Source: Oscillochloris sp. ZM17-4
Lineage (GTDB): Bacteria; Chloroflexota; Chloroflexia; Chloroflexales; Chloroflexaceae
Reading direction: 5' to 3'
Assembly (NCBI RefSeq): GCF_019599295.1
Contig: NZ_JAIEWN010000022.1
Span: forward strand, 15,770-49,892
DNA length: 34,123 nucleotides
The notes beneath the pieces were generated by a model. It was not told the DNA's origin. It worked only from the letters and a program-made list of their open reading frames with translations, and did no database searches. Below are positions 1 through 7,790 of this stretch, piece by piece. The position numbers were made by a program, and so were the translations under genes. Position 1 is the first letter of the stretch. Each line of letters begins with the position of its first letter.

Positions 1-928
1 AGTTATTGACCACATCGGGCGCATCGTCGGTGTTCGGGTCGCCGTCCGGGTCGAGCAGCCACTGAAAGGCCGCGTGGATGGCGCTCTCCGTCGCATCGCC
101 GTTATCATCGAAGATCTTGGCCGCGATCCACGTCGCATCTGGGGCGACGCCGACCGAGTACACCGTGTTCGTGGCGCTATCTACCATCACATCGCCGCCA
201 ACCATCAGGCCCATCACCTGCGTGCCGTGGCCTTTGAACTCGAGCGAGGAGCTGGTAATATCTGCGGGGGTCGTGTGCTGGCCGTATGGGTCAAACCAGC
301 TGCTCGCGTCGCTCCCGGGCCGCCGCTTCGCCGACAGGTCTGGGTGATCGCCTTGCACGCCGGTGTCCATACTCGCCACAACCATGCCCTGCCCCGTGAA
401 GCCGAGGGACCACAGATCGGGTGCCTTGATTTTGGTCAGGTTATCGGTGACGGTTACGGCGTCCAGGGAGGGCGAGAGGACCGGGGCGAGATTCGCGCGG
501 AAGGAGGCGTCGGTCGCCACGCGGGCCACGCCGGGGACGCGCGCGATCTGCTGGATCGTCGCGGTGTCGGCGGTGATGGCGATGGCGTTGATGGCCCAGA
601 GCACGGTGAAGGAGGCGACGCGACCCTGAGACTGGAGCTGCGTCAGCGTCGCGCGTAGCTTGGCCTGCGACGCGTCGGCCCGGGCATGGAGCTGGCGCAG
701 CAGGCTGGCCCGTCGCTCGGCGCGGGTGGCCCCGCTCGCCGCCTGGAGGGCCGGCTGGCCGTCGAAGGAGACGATCACCGAAGACTGGGCGGCGTCTGGG
801 TCGGGCGGCGACCAGGCCACAGCCACCGGGGCGCTGACGGGCCGGGCCGAGGCTGGGGGGGGGCGAAGGGTGGTCAGCATGGCCAGCAGCGCCAGAGTCA
901 GCAGCGCGATGCGCAGGATGTGGCTCAT
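1..928 (-). CDS. Secreted S8 subtilisin-like serine protease, 3' end beyond window
   Basis: The frame starts at an ATG at 928 and stays open to the window edge, so about 309 N-terminal residues are visible. A hydrophobic signal peptide (roughly residues 1-28, ending in ASA) is followed by a region resembling an inhibitor-I9 propeptide (about 45-150). The subtilase catalytic domain then shows the Asp motif (M-D-T-G, D188) and the His motif (G-H-G-T, H234). The Ser motif must lie outside the window. A secreted, self-processing endopeptidase is expected. It is last in the minus-strand cluster but has its own promoter/operator region (see 963-973), so it is probably a co-regulated separate transcript. 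A role in processing the neighbouring secreted proteins is inference from position only. The family call is firm; the substrate is unknown. Confidence 0.9.
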   Translation of the reverse strand, partial: MSHILRIALLTLALLAMLTTLRPPPASARPVSAPVAVAWSPPDPDAAQSSVIVSFDGQPALQAASGATRAERRASLLRQLHARADASQAKLRATLTQLQSQGRVASFTVLWAINAIAITADTATIQQIARVPGVARVATDASFRANLAPVLSPSLDAVTVTDNLTKIKAPDLWSLGFTGQGMVVASMDTGVQGDHPDLSAKRRPGSDASSWFDPYGQHTTPADITSSSLEFKGHGTQVMGLMVGGDVMVDSATNTVYSVGVAPDATWIAAKIFDDNGDATESAIHAAFQWLLDPDGDPNTDDAPDVVNN

Positions 929-962
929 CGGAGCGCCTCATGTAGTAGGTCGTGCATCATAA

Positions 963-973
963 TACCGACTGTA
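963..973 (-). promoter_or_regulatory. BlaI-type operator overlapping the subtilase promoter
   Basis: TACC-N3-TGTA, one mismatch from the TACA-N3-TGTA motif found before sdr and blaI. On the minus strand the overlapping sequence GTGCTACAGT resembles the extended -10 elements before the two blaI genes (GTGCTAGAAT and GTGCTACAAT). The site is 35 bp upstream of the subtilase ATG. The rest of the 929-1113 gap holds a G/C-rich stretch and a hairpin at its left end in window coordinates; no gene is seen there. Confidence 0.5.
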
Positions 974-1090
974 GCACACCATCCTGTTGGGGGGATGTCG
1001 GGGAGGCACCGCCTTCATCACAATTTTTTTATGTTTGGCGCGGGCAGATTCGCCGCCGAGCGCGGCCGCGCCACCCCCGGCATGGCAAGC

Positions 1091-1115
1091 AGGGACGCAG
1101 CGCGCTGCCGTCCCT
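1091..1115 (-). terminator. Bulged GC-rich hairpin at the 3' end of the 161-aa gene
   Basis: AGGGACG-CAGCG faces CGCTG-c-CGTCCCT, a 12-bp stem with one bulged base, overlapping the stop codon of the 161-aa gene. There is no clear U-tract, so termination is only a suggestion. Confidence 0.35.
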
Positions 1116-1599
1116 ACCGCACCGGCACATCATTCAGCGTCAGGTCGCCCACGCGCACCACCACCCGGTCGCCGGAGCGCAGGGAGTTCCTAATATTGGT
1201 ATAGAGCAGGTAGTAGGTTGTGCCGGCCTCAAGGCGCTGGCCGTGGCGGTGGGCCGCGCCGCGCTGGTCGAGCACGAGGCCGTTGCCGGCGATGATCGTC
1301 GGCAGGCTCTCGATGCTATCGGTCATCAGGGAGGCCTTGTCGGGGTCGATCACGGTGTAGCGCAGGTCGAGCAGGCCATTATCGGCGATCAGGGCCACCA
1401 TCGAGATGCGCACGCCGTACTTGGCCTCGATCTCGGCGCTGACCGGCATGGGGGCCATGCGGTCGGAGAGAGAGACGGGGCTCTGGGATCGCTGCTGCTG
1501 CCAGAGCAGGGAGCCGGCGATCAGCAGCGCGCCGAGGATGACCGCGACGACGGGCATCGAGAGCTGGCGGGCCGGGTTGGGCATCTTCAGCGTTGCCAT
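1114..1599 (-). CDS. Small membrane-anchored extracytoplasmic protein (copy 1)
   Basis: 161 aa. A short basic N-terminus is followed by one transmembrane segment (about residues 13-32) and a soluble domain outside the membrane that looks all-beta. I do not recognise a named family. A conserved A-H-R-H-G stretch (about residues 115-119) and a Met-Pro-rich patch just after the membrane segment (R-M-A-P-M-P) could bind metal, but this is inference. A close paralogue at 17463-17948 sits beside a CopC-like gene, and both copies follow the LamG end of the 1038-aa protein or its remnant, so a role in the copper-oxidase locus is plausible. A GGAG ribosome-binding site precedes the ATG. Confidence 0.8.
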   Translation of the reverse strand: MATLKMPNPARQLSMPVVAVILGALLIAGSLLWQQQRSQSPVSLSDRMAPMPVSAEIEAKYGVRISMVALIADNGLLDLRYTVIDPDKASLMTDSIESLPTIIAGNGLVLDQRGAAHRHGQRLEAGTTYYLLYTNIRNSLRSGDRVVVRVGDLTLNDVPVR

Positions 1600-1629
1600 C
1601 GAGATTTTCTCCAGATCTATTTGGGGTTG

Positions 1630-1736
1630 GGGCGCAGCAGCGTGGCGCTGCTGCGCCCTTACGGGTCGGGGCGCAGCAGCGCGGCGCTGCTGCGCCCTTA
1701 CGGGTTGGGGCGCAGCAGCGTGGCGCTGCTGCGCCC
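1630..1736. repeat. Three 39-bp tandem units, each a perfect 13-bp hairpin
   Basis: Units start at 1630, 1669 and 1708. In each, GGGCGCAGCAGCG is followed by a 3-base loop and its exact complement. A single unit occurs at the equivalent place in the second copy of the locus (17971-17999). The array lies between the 1038-aa gene and the 161-aa gene. REP-like; possible mRNA-stabilising or terminating role. Confidence 0.9.
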
Positions 1737-1738
1737 TT

Positions 1739-1769
1739 ACAGACGGGGAGGGCTCCCCTCCCCGTCTGT
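1739..1769 (-). terminator. 14-bp perfect hairpin after the 1038-aa gene
   Basis: ACAGACGGGGAGGG pairs with CCCTCCCCGTCTGT around a 3-base loop, 11 bp beyond the stop codon of the 1038-aa gene. It is repeated in copy 2 (18002-18032). Strong stem but no U-tract, so it may be an mRNA 3' barrier rather than a classical terminator. Confidence 0.55.
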
Positions 1770-1780
1770 GGCCGTCCGTG

Positions 1781-4700
1781 CTAGTTCGCGCCGGCGCCGA
1801 TCATCGTGTTGCGCGTGGTCTTGAACTCGTCCAGGTAGATGTTGGTGTTGGATGTGCCGCTGGTCTGCGGGCCGAGCCGCAGCGTGTTCACGGTGTAGGC
1901 GCTGGTCAGCAGGCTGTTCAGCGGCGTCGCGGCGACCCCGTTGACGTAGAGCTGGAACTGCGTGCTCGCGCCGTTCGCCCAGGCCATCTCGATGTAGTTC
2001 GAGCCGTTCGTGATGGACTGCCAGGTCGTGCTCGATGTCCCGTTGGCCCGCGCCACGGACGCCCGCACCTGGTAGGTGTTCGTGCCCGTCCGCCGCAGAT
2101 CAAGGCGGAAGGCCTCGGTCTGCACGCCGCTCACATCGCCCAGCGCCTTGAAGATGGTCTTCGCGCCGGTGCCGAAGTTCTGGCTGTGCGGGTTGAGGTA
2201 GAAGCGCACGTGAAGCTGCGTCTCCGTGGCCGGCAGGGACTGCTCCACGTAGTTGTTGGCGCTGCTGCCGGTGCCGAAGGCGGCCTGCAGGCCGCGGGCC
2301 GTGCCGGCCATCGCCGCCGTCGCGTTCACCTGTAGCCGCGAGCTGGTGGTGGTGCTCTTCGAGGTCCAGCCCCAGGTGCTGTTCGTGGCGCCCGTCTCGA
2401 AGTTGTTGGCGAACGCCGAGTCGCCCACCGAGAAGCTCAGGCTCTGCGTGCTGCTGTTGCCCGCCGCGTCGGTGACGGTCACCAACACCGTGGCGCTGTC
2501 GCCCGAGACCATGCCGGTCGTGCTGATCCCGGACTGGGCGGTGCCGTTGACCAGGGTCATCGACACCTGGGCGCCGCCGTTCACGCGGTAGGAGACGCTC
2601 GCGATGCCGTTTGCGTCGGTCGGAGTGACGGTCAGGCCGACCGCCGTGCCCACGGACACCGAGCTAGCGCTCAGCACGGCCCCGGTCGTCGGCGCAGTCT
2701 TATCGATGGTGTAGGCCTCGCTGGGCACGCTCGCGCCGCCCAGCGCATTGCCGGCCTGGTCGCTGATCGTGATGCCGACAGCCTTGCTCAGGCCAAGCGC
2801 GCCGCTGCCAATACCGGTGCTCACAGTCACCGTGTACTTGAGGCCGCTGCCGCTGACGGCCGTGACGGCCGCGCCGCTCAGGACGCCGGTCGGGCTGAAG
2901 TCGGCGATATCGACGCCGGTGACGATCTCAGAGAAGGTCACGTCGAACTGCACGCTGGCCGCGTTGGTGATCGGGGTGGCCTCATTGGTGCGGACGATGC
3001 TGTTCAGCGTCGGCGCGGTCGTGTCGGTCGTGCCGCCCGTGCCGCCGCCGCCCGTGCCGCCCGTGCTACCCGTGCCGCCGGCGGTGATGAAGGTGAGCAT
3101 GCCGCCCATCCCGTTCACGCCAGCCGAGCCGTGGGCCGGCATCGCCGAGTCGTAGAGGGCGTACACGGTGCCATCATTCACGTTGGCCGGCACCGTCACC
3201 AGGCTGTCCATCGTCTGGCCGGCGCCCAGGGTCTTGGCGAACAGCGACGAGCTGATCGGCAGGGTCCCGGCGTCGTCGGCGATCACCGTCTGGCGCAGGC
3301 CCAGCACGCCGATCGAGTGGAAGCGGATGCCCGCGTTCACCTGGCGCAGCAGCACCGTGTGGCCCTCCTGGGTCGGGATGGCGTCGGTGCTCGGGTAGAC
3401 CTTGCCGTTGATCAGCAGGTAGACCGGGCTGAAGTGCTCAAGGACGAAGGTGTCCGGGCTGGCGTTGAAGTTCGGGTCGATCTCGCTGTAGACCAGCACG
3501 GCCTCGTCATCGTAGCCGTGGCCGTAGGCAGTGCTGCCCGCCTCGCGCACCACCAGGGCGCCGGCGAGGCCCATGGCGATCTGGCGCGGGCCGCTGCCGG
3601 TCAGGATGCCGGCCTGGTAGATGTAGGTGCCGGCCGGCAGGCTGGCGAAGGTGTAGACCTTCGTGCCGCCGCTGGCCGCCGCGCCGCTGGCGTCGGCCGC
3701 GCCGCCCAGGCCGGGGATCTGGATCGAGGTGGCCTCGCCCAGGTTGTTGGTCAGGTTGATCGTCAGGTCCTCGCCAGCGTTGGCGTAGAGCGTCGGGCCG
3801 ACCGCGCCGGGGGTGCCGCTGGCGCTATCGGTGTAGCTCCAGACCGGGATGGGGTTGGCGGTGCCGGGCAGGCTGATCGCCCCGATCTGCGCCCAGAGGT
3901 TGCAGGTGCGGGCGTTGCCGCTCAGCGCGCAGCCGTCGGCCAGGGCCGCGACGACATCGAAGGCGGCCGTGGCGGCCGTGGCCGCGCTGTAGTTGACATC
4001 GCCGGCCTGCTCGGCGGTCACGGTGCAGGTGCCGACATCAACCAGGGTGATCATGTCGCCGCTGATCGTGCAGACGGTGGGCGGGTCGGCGGTAAAGGTC
4101 ACCGCCAGGCCCGAGCTGGCCGTCGCCGCGACGGCGAAGTCGGCGCTGCCGAGGGCCTTGTTCGCCAGGGGGGCGAGGCTGATCGTCTGGCTCGCCGGGG
4201 CGATCGAGACGACCTGCTGGGCCGTGGCGGCGGTGAAGGCCGTGGTGGCGGCGGTGTCGGCCTGCACCGTGCAGTCGCCCGCGCCGCTCGTGCTGAAGGT
4301 CGCCCCGCTGACCAGGGAGCAGGGGCCGCTCACGGCGCTGTAGGTCAGCGCGCCGTTCGAGTTGGTCGTGGTCGAGACGGTGAAGTTGCCGCCCAGGTAG
4401 GTCGGCGCCGGCGCCGCGCCGAAGGTGATCGTCCCGGTCTGCTGGACGGCCGCGCCCACGGTCAGGGTGCCGCCCACGTTCTGGATGTCGGTGCCGCTGC
4501 CACTGCGCTGCGCGCGAACGGTGAAGTTCCGCGCGGCGGCCGGCGTCGCCGCCGAGGTATTGATCGTCAGGGTAGATGTGCGCGTGCTTGCGCCATTCCA
4601 GTTGGTCAGCGAAGCGGGCGAGAATGAAGCCGTGACCCCCGCCGGCGTCCCGCCCGACCAGATGATGCTCAGGTTCGCGGTCGAGTTGTTGTTCTGCGTG

Positions 4701-4897
4701 TTCTTTGTCACCGATACCAGATAGGTGACAGAGCCGGGCGTGCCGGCGGTGAGTGTGGCCGAGGGCGCGCCCAGGGTGATCGCCGTGAGCCTAGCAGCCG
4801 GCGCGGCCTCGGCCTGCCGCACACCGGTGCCAAGGCTCAGGGCGAGCATGGCCACTGCCAGCAGCGCGGCGGTGAGATATCGTGCGAAGAGACGCAT
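1781..4897 (-). CDS. Secreted mosaic protein: Ig-like + copper-ligand-less MCO fold + LamG-like domain
   Basis: 1038 aa with a clear signal peptide (about 1-31, A-E-A cleavage site) and a GGAG ribosome-binding site. Order of regions: an Ig-like N-terminal domain (about 35-150), two MBG/Ig-like repeats (about 155-315), a region homologous to the two neighbouring MCO proteins (about 320-610), a Gly/Thr linker (about 612-628), two bacterial Ig-like domains (about 629-825) and a C-terminal concanavalin/LamG-like domain (about 828-1038). The MCO-like part keeps the fold signatures (Y-I-Y near 424, a G-G-M-L-T end near 605). The histidine/cysteine positions are replaced: Y-H-C-H is Y-I-Y-Q-A-G here, and H-x-H-G is absent. 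It is therefore unlikely to bind the catalytic coppers and may be a scaffold, adhesin or assembly partner. It lies directly downstream of the two MCO genes. Confidence 0.85.
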   Translation of the reverse strand: MRLFARYLTAALLAVAMLALSLGTGVRQAEAAPAARLTAITLGAPSATLTAGTPGSVTYLVSVTKNTQNNNSTANLSIIWSGGTPAGVTASFSPASLTNWNGASTRTSTLTINTSAATPAAARNFTVRAQRSGSGTDIQNVGGTLTVGAAVQQTGTITFGAAPAPTYLGGNFTVSTTTNSNGALTYSAVSGPCSLVSGATFSTSGAGDCTVQADTAATTAFTAATAQQVVSIAPASQTISLAPLANKALGSADFAVAATASSGLAVTFTADPPTVCTISGDMITLVDVGTCTVTAEQAGDVNYSAATAATAAFDVVAALADGCALSGNARTCNLWAQIGAISLPGTANPIPVWSYTDSASGTPGAVGPTLYANAGEDLTINLTNNLGEATSIQIPGLGGAADASGAAASGGTKVYTFASLPAGTYIYQAGILTGSGPRQIAMGLAGALVVREAGSTAYGHGYDDEAVLVYSEIDPNFNASPDTFVLEHFSPVYLLINGKVYPSTDAIPTQEGHTVLLRQVNAGIRFHSIGVLGLRQTVIADDAGTLPISSSLFAKTLGAGQTMDSLVTVPANVNDGTVYALYDSAMPAHGSAGVNGMGGMLTFITAGGTGSTGGTGGGGTGGTTDTTAPTLNSIVRTNEATPITNAASVQFDVTFSEIVTGVDIADFSPTGVLSGAAVTAVSGSGLKYTVTVSTGIGSGALGLSKAVGITISDQAGNALGGASVPSEAYTIDKTAPTTGAVLSASSVSVGTAVGLTVTPTDANGIASVSYRVNGGAQVSMTLVNGTAQSGISTTGMVSGDSATVLVTVTDAAGNSSTQSLSFSVGDSAFANNFETGATNSTWGWTSKSTTTSSRLQVNATAAMAGTARGLQAAFGTGSSANNYVEQSLPATETQLHVRFYLNPHSQNFGTGAKTIFKALGDVSGVQTEAFRLDLRRTGTNTYQVRASVARANGTSSTTWQSITNGSNYIEMAWANGASTQFQLYVNGVAATPLNSLLTSAYTVNTLRLGPQTSGTSNTNIYLDEFKTTRNTMIGAGAN

Positions 4898-4913
4898 ATC
4901 CTACTCCCTTACA

Positions 4914-4938
4914 GGCGTCGGCGCTTCAGACCGACGCC
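4914..4938 (-). promoter_or_regulatory. Intercistronic hairpin between the second MCO gene and the 1038-aa gene
   Basis: GGCGTCGG and CCGACGCC form an 8-bp stem with a 9-base loop in the 51-bp gap. It could adjust expression or mRNA processing between the two genes; no direct evidence. Confidence 0.45.
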
Positions 4939-4948
4939 GGGTTATGCT

Positions 4949-6373
4949 TTACTGCTGCGGGCAGCTGTTGGGCGTCGGCGGGTCGATCCGGGTGTAGGTG
5001 GCCTGGCCGCTGAGCGTGATGCCGCCCCAGCTGGTCATCTGCTGCAGGGCGTGGTTGTGGGCGATGTGGTAGTACTCGCCGCACTGGCTGTAGCCCTCGC
5101 CGCCGGGGGGCAGCGCGCCGGAGCTGCCCAGGTAGGGGCTGCCGCTCCAGTAGGGTCCAACCGTCAGGTTCGCCGTCTGCGGCACCGTCACCGGGATGGG
5201 GTTGCTGGCGCTGTAGTTGTTATCGTCCTGCCAGTCGAAGGTGATGTCCCAGGTCTGGCCGGGGCCGACGGGGATCGAGAACTTATAGGTGCTCAGGTCC
5301 GCCCCGCTCGCGTTCACCAGCGCCCGGCCGTCGCGGCCGATCACCAGCGAGTCGTTGCCGTGCGGGTGGAAGGGGTAGTCCTGGGTGCCAGCGCCCACGT
5401 AGCGCACCAGGGCCGGGTAGGGGTCGCTGGCGCTCTTGGCGTGGATGTGGACCAGGGCGCTGTAGGGCTGGTTGGGCAGCCAGGGCACCAGGTTGTCGGC
5501 CAGGGTGTCGGGGAAGGAGCGCCCGTTGATCAGGAAGTAGCGCGCCACATAGCCCTGCATGTCGAAGGCCTGCGGGTTATGCTCGCCCGTGCTCATCCAG
5601 TTGATGAAGTCGGCCTCGTAGGCCTGGTGCATAAACGGGTCGATCTCCGAGAGGATCTCGACGTTCTCGTGGGCCGGGTTGTAGGCGCTGTCCGCGCGGT
5701 TGTAGGCGTAGGCCACCTGCGTCTCATCGCCCGAGCCGATATCGTAGGTGTAGCCGAAGCCCGCGTTGCTGGGGCGCACGATGATCGTGCCGAACATGCC
5801 CATCTGCACCTGCACGCCGGCGTTGGTGCCGCTCTCGTAGATGTAGGTGCCGGGCTCGCTGGCCAGGAAGCTGTACTCCATCGTGCCGCCGGCCGTCACA
5901 TTGCCGCCGGAGCCCGAGGCCGCCGAGGCAACCGGGGCCAGCGAGGTCATCGCGCCGGAGATAAACACCGGCTGCGAGGGGAAGCCACCGGCCTGGACGT
6001 TATCCTGGCCGGGGAAGATCAGCGAGGTGTCCTCGGGCAGCATGTTGTGCAGCCGGATGGTCAGGGTGTCGCCCTGGTTCACGCAGAGGATCGGGCCGGG
6101 GTACTGGTAGTGCTCGGCCGCCGTGGCGGCGTCGGCGGTCCAATCGCCGTTGGCGTAGCCCCACATGTGGATGGCGTTGCCGTCCGACATCGTCACATAG
6201 CCGATCGTCGCCGTCAGGTCGAACATGGTCGGGTCGCCGTTGGTGCTGGTGCTACAGACCACCCCGTTGCGCGGGATGGCGGTCGACTGGGCCTGCGCGG
6301 TGCCGCGCTGCGCGACCGAGACCAGCAGTATCGCGAGGGCCGCCAGGATGGCGGGGAGCAATCGTCGCTTCAT
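4949..6373 (-). CDS. Multicopper-oxidase paralogue carrying only the second-domain half-site
   Basis: 474 aa from the ATG at 6373, chosen because GGAG lies 7 bp upstream and a signal peptide follows at once (residues 1-28). Two cupredoxin-like domains. In domain 1 the copper motifs are lost: Y-I-Y-E-S-G near 177-182 replaces Y-x-Y-H-C-H, although the trailing M-G-M-F-G is kept. In domain 2 they are kept: P-F-H-P-H-G (H346, H348) and H-I-A-H-N-H followed by Met (H446, H449, H451, M456). Those pairs match the two domain-2 histidine pairs of trinuclear copper sites; no type 1 Cys is in place. It starts 13 bp after the 439-aa gene, which has the complementary half. It probably acts with that protein outside the cell; the reaction is unknown. 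Confidence 0.85.
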   Translation of the reverse strand: MKRRLLPAILAALAILLVSVAQRGTAQAQSTAIPRNGVVCSTSTNGDPTMFDLTATIGYVTMSDGNAIHMWGYANGDWTADAATAAEHYQYPGPILCVNQGDTLTIRLHNMLPEDTSLIFPGQDNVQAGGFPSQPVFISGAMTSLAPVASAASGSGGNVTAGGTMEYSFLASEPGTYIYESGTNAGVQVQMGMFGTIIVRPSNAGFGYTYDIGSGDETQVAYAYNRADSAYNPAHENVEILSEIDPFMHQAYEADFINWMSTGEHNPQAFDMQGYVARYFLINGRSFPDTLADNLVPWLPNQPYSALVHIHAKSASDPYPALVRYVGAGTQDYPFHPHGNDSLVIGRDGRALVNASGADLSTYKFSIPVGPGQTWDITFDWQDDNNYSASNPIPVTVPQTANLTVGPYWSGSPYLGSSGALPPGGEGYSQCGEYYHIAHNHALQQMTSWGGITLSGQATYTRIDPPTPNSCPQQ

Positions 6374-6386
6374 ATCAGTACTCCGT

Positions 6387-7706
6387 TTACGCGAGGGAGG
6401 AGAGGTCGTTCGGGCCGACCTGCACAGCCGGGATGGCGTTCGAGCTCGCCGAGTAGACACGCACCTCGGTCATCTGTCCGCCCAGGCCCGCACCGCCGTT
6501 GTTGCTGATGCCCTGGATGTTGCGGTTGTAGAGCAGGTAGGTGTCGTAGCCGGCGCCGCCGCTGTGGGCCGGGGCCTCGAAGATCGCATCGACGCTCTCG
6601 CCCGGGCCAACCTGGGCGGTGCTCGTCTCGTACGAGCCGTCGGCGTCGGTCTTGCCGCGCAGCTGGGTCGCGTCCAGGCCCACCACCCGCATGCGGATGC
6701 CGGCCAGGGTCATCGAGGCCTTGGTGAAGCCCAGGTTGATCAGGCGCAGCAGCACCCGCTCACCCTCCTTGCAGTGCACCACCGCGCTGTAGGGCTGGTC
6801 GCGCAGGTCGCCGGGGACGCCGTTGGTCGGCGCGCCCACCGCAGCGCCGTTCGGCAGCAGGGTGTCCGGGTAGACCCGGCCGTTGATCAGGTAGAAGTCG
6901 GCCTTGTAGTCGGTCCAGTCCGGCAGCTGGATGTGGGCGTCGTCCCAGTGCGACTCGTTCCACACCTCGCTCAGGAAGATCACATACTCGCGGTTGTAGC
7001 CGGTGCTGCCGTCGCCATCGTTGTAGGCGAACTTCGTAAACGTCTTGCCGCCGTGCGTGTGCGCGGTGCCGTTCTGGGCCGGGCGCACCACCACCGGGCC
7101 GACCATGCCCATGTGGACGTGCTCGGTATCCTCGAAGTGGCAGTGGTACATATAGGTGCCGGGCTCGTAGGGCTTGTAGGAGTAGTCGAAGACGCGCCCG
7201 ATCGGCACGGCGATCGAGGTGCTCGGCTCGCCGTCGAACATCGGGATGACATTCTGGAAGCCGTGCCAGTGGACGGTGTGCGAGTCGACCAGGTCGGGGC
7301 GGACGGCCAGGCCCAGGTTGGTCAGCCGCACGACCGCGCTCTCGTTCTCGTCGAAGTACATCATCGGCGCGCAGGACTGGGCCTTCTGCTTGAAGCCCAG
7401 CACGTCGGCCGAGACGGGCGGGTCGGCCGTCTTATAGGCGCTCACGTTGGCGAAGCCGAACATGTAGCTCGTCTTGCCGGTCGGCGCCCAGGGGTCCGGG
7501 TAGAAGTGGGTGTTGCCGGTGCCGGGAAAGCTGGCCCAGCCATCGGTGCCGGCCAGGTAGTACTTCGGCGTGATGGTCGTGGCCGCCTGGGCCACCGGGC
7601 TGAGGTGCCCGGCCCGGCTGCTGAGGAAGAGCTGGGCCCCGGCCGCCCCGGCCGCCGCACCCAGGCCGAGCTTGAGGAAGCCTCGGCGCGAGAGTCGCTT
7701 GCTCAT
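6387..7706 (-). CDS. Tat-exported multicopper oxidase with type 1 copper and first-domain half-site
   Basis: 439 aa with a Tat signal (S-R-R-G-F-L-K at 6-12, then a hydrophobic stretch). Two cupredoxin domains. Domain 1 has a complete motif set: H-T-V-H-W-H-G (H143, H146, H148) and Y-H-C-H followed by E-H-V-H-M-G-M (H188, C189, H190, H196, H198, M201). This gives the type 1 ligands H143, C189, H196 and M201 and four trinuclear-site histidines. In domain 2 the matching histidines are gone: T-L-A-G stands where H-x-H-G is expected, and L-Y-N-R-N where an H-x-H pair is expected. Tat export suits a cofactor protein folded in the cytoplasm. A ribosome-binding site (AGGAG) precedes the ATG. Its partner for the missing half is probably the next gene. 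Confidence 0.92.
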   Translation of the reverse strand: MSKRLSRRGFLKLGLGAAAGAAGAQLFLSSRAGHLSPVAQAATTITPKYYLAGTDGWASFPGTGNTHFYPDPWAPTGKTSYMFGFANVSAYKTADPPVSADVLGFKQKAQSCAPMMYFDENESAVVRLTNLGLAVRPDLVDSHTVHWHGFQNVIPMFDGEPSTSIAVPIGRVFDYSYKPYEPGTYMYHCHFEDTEHVHMGMVGPVVVRPAQNGTAHTHGGKTFTKFAYNDGDGSTGYNREYVIFLSEVWNESHWDDAHIQLPDWTDYKADFYLINGRVYPDTLLPNGAAVGAPTNGVPGDLRDQPYSAVVHCKEGERVLLRLINLGFTKASMTLAGIRMRVVGLDATQLRGKTDADGSYETSTAQVGPGESVDAIFEAPAHSGGAGYDTYLLYNRNIQGISNNGGAGLGGQMTEVRVYSASSNAIPAVQVGPNDLSSLA

Positions 7707-7728
7707 AGGATCTCCTATAGGAATTGCA

Positions 7729-7787
7729 GATTTTAGATTTTAGATTTTAGATTGCAATCTAAAATCTAAAATCTAAAATCTAAAATC
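7729..7787. repeat. 7-bp-period array forming a 26-bp perfect inverted repeat
   Basis: Repeats of the heptamer TTTTAGA run to 7754 and the exact complement runs 7755-7780 with no loop, followed by one extra unit. It almost fills the gap between the sdr stop and the MCO start. The same design with other heptamers occurs at 17420, 24328, 30559 and 32746. Confidence 0.92.
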
Positions 7788-7790
7788 AGA

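Noticed and set aside
441-941. Minus-strand 166-aa open frame at the left end
   Set aside because: It lies in another frame of the subtilase gene, which has a signal peptide and catalytic motifs.
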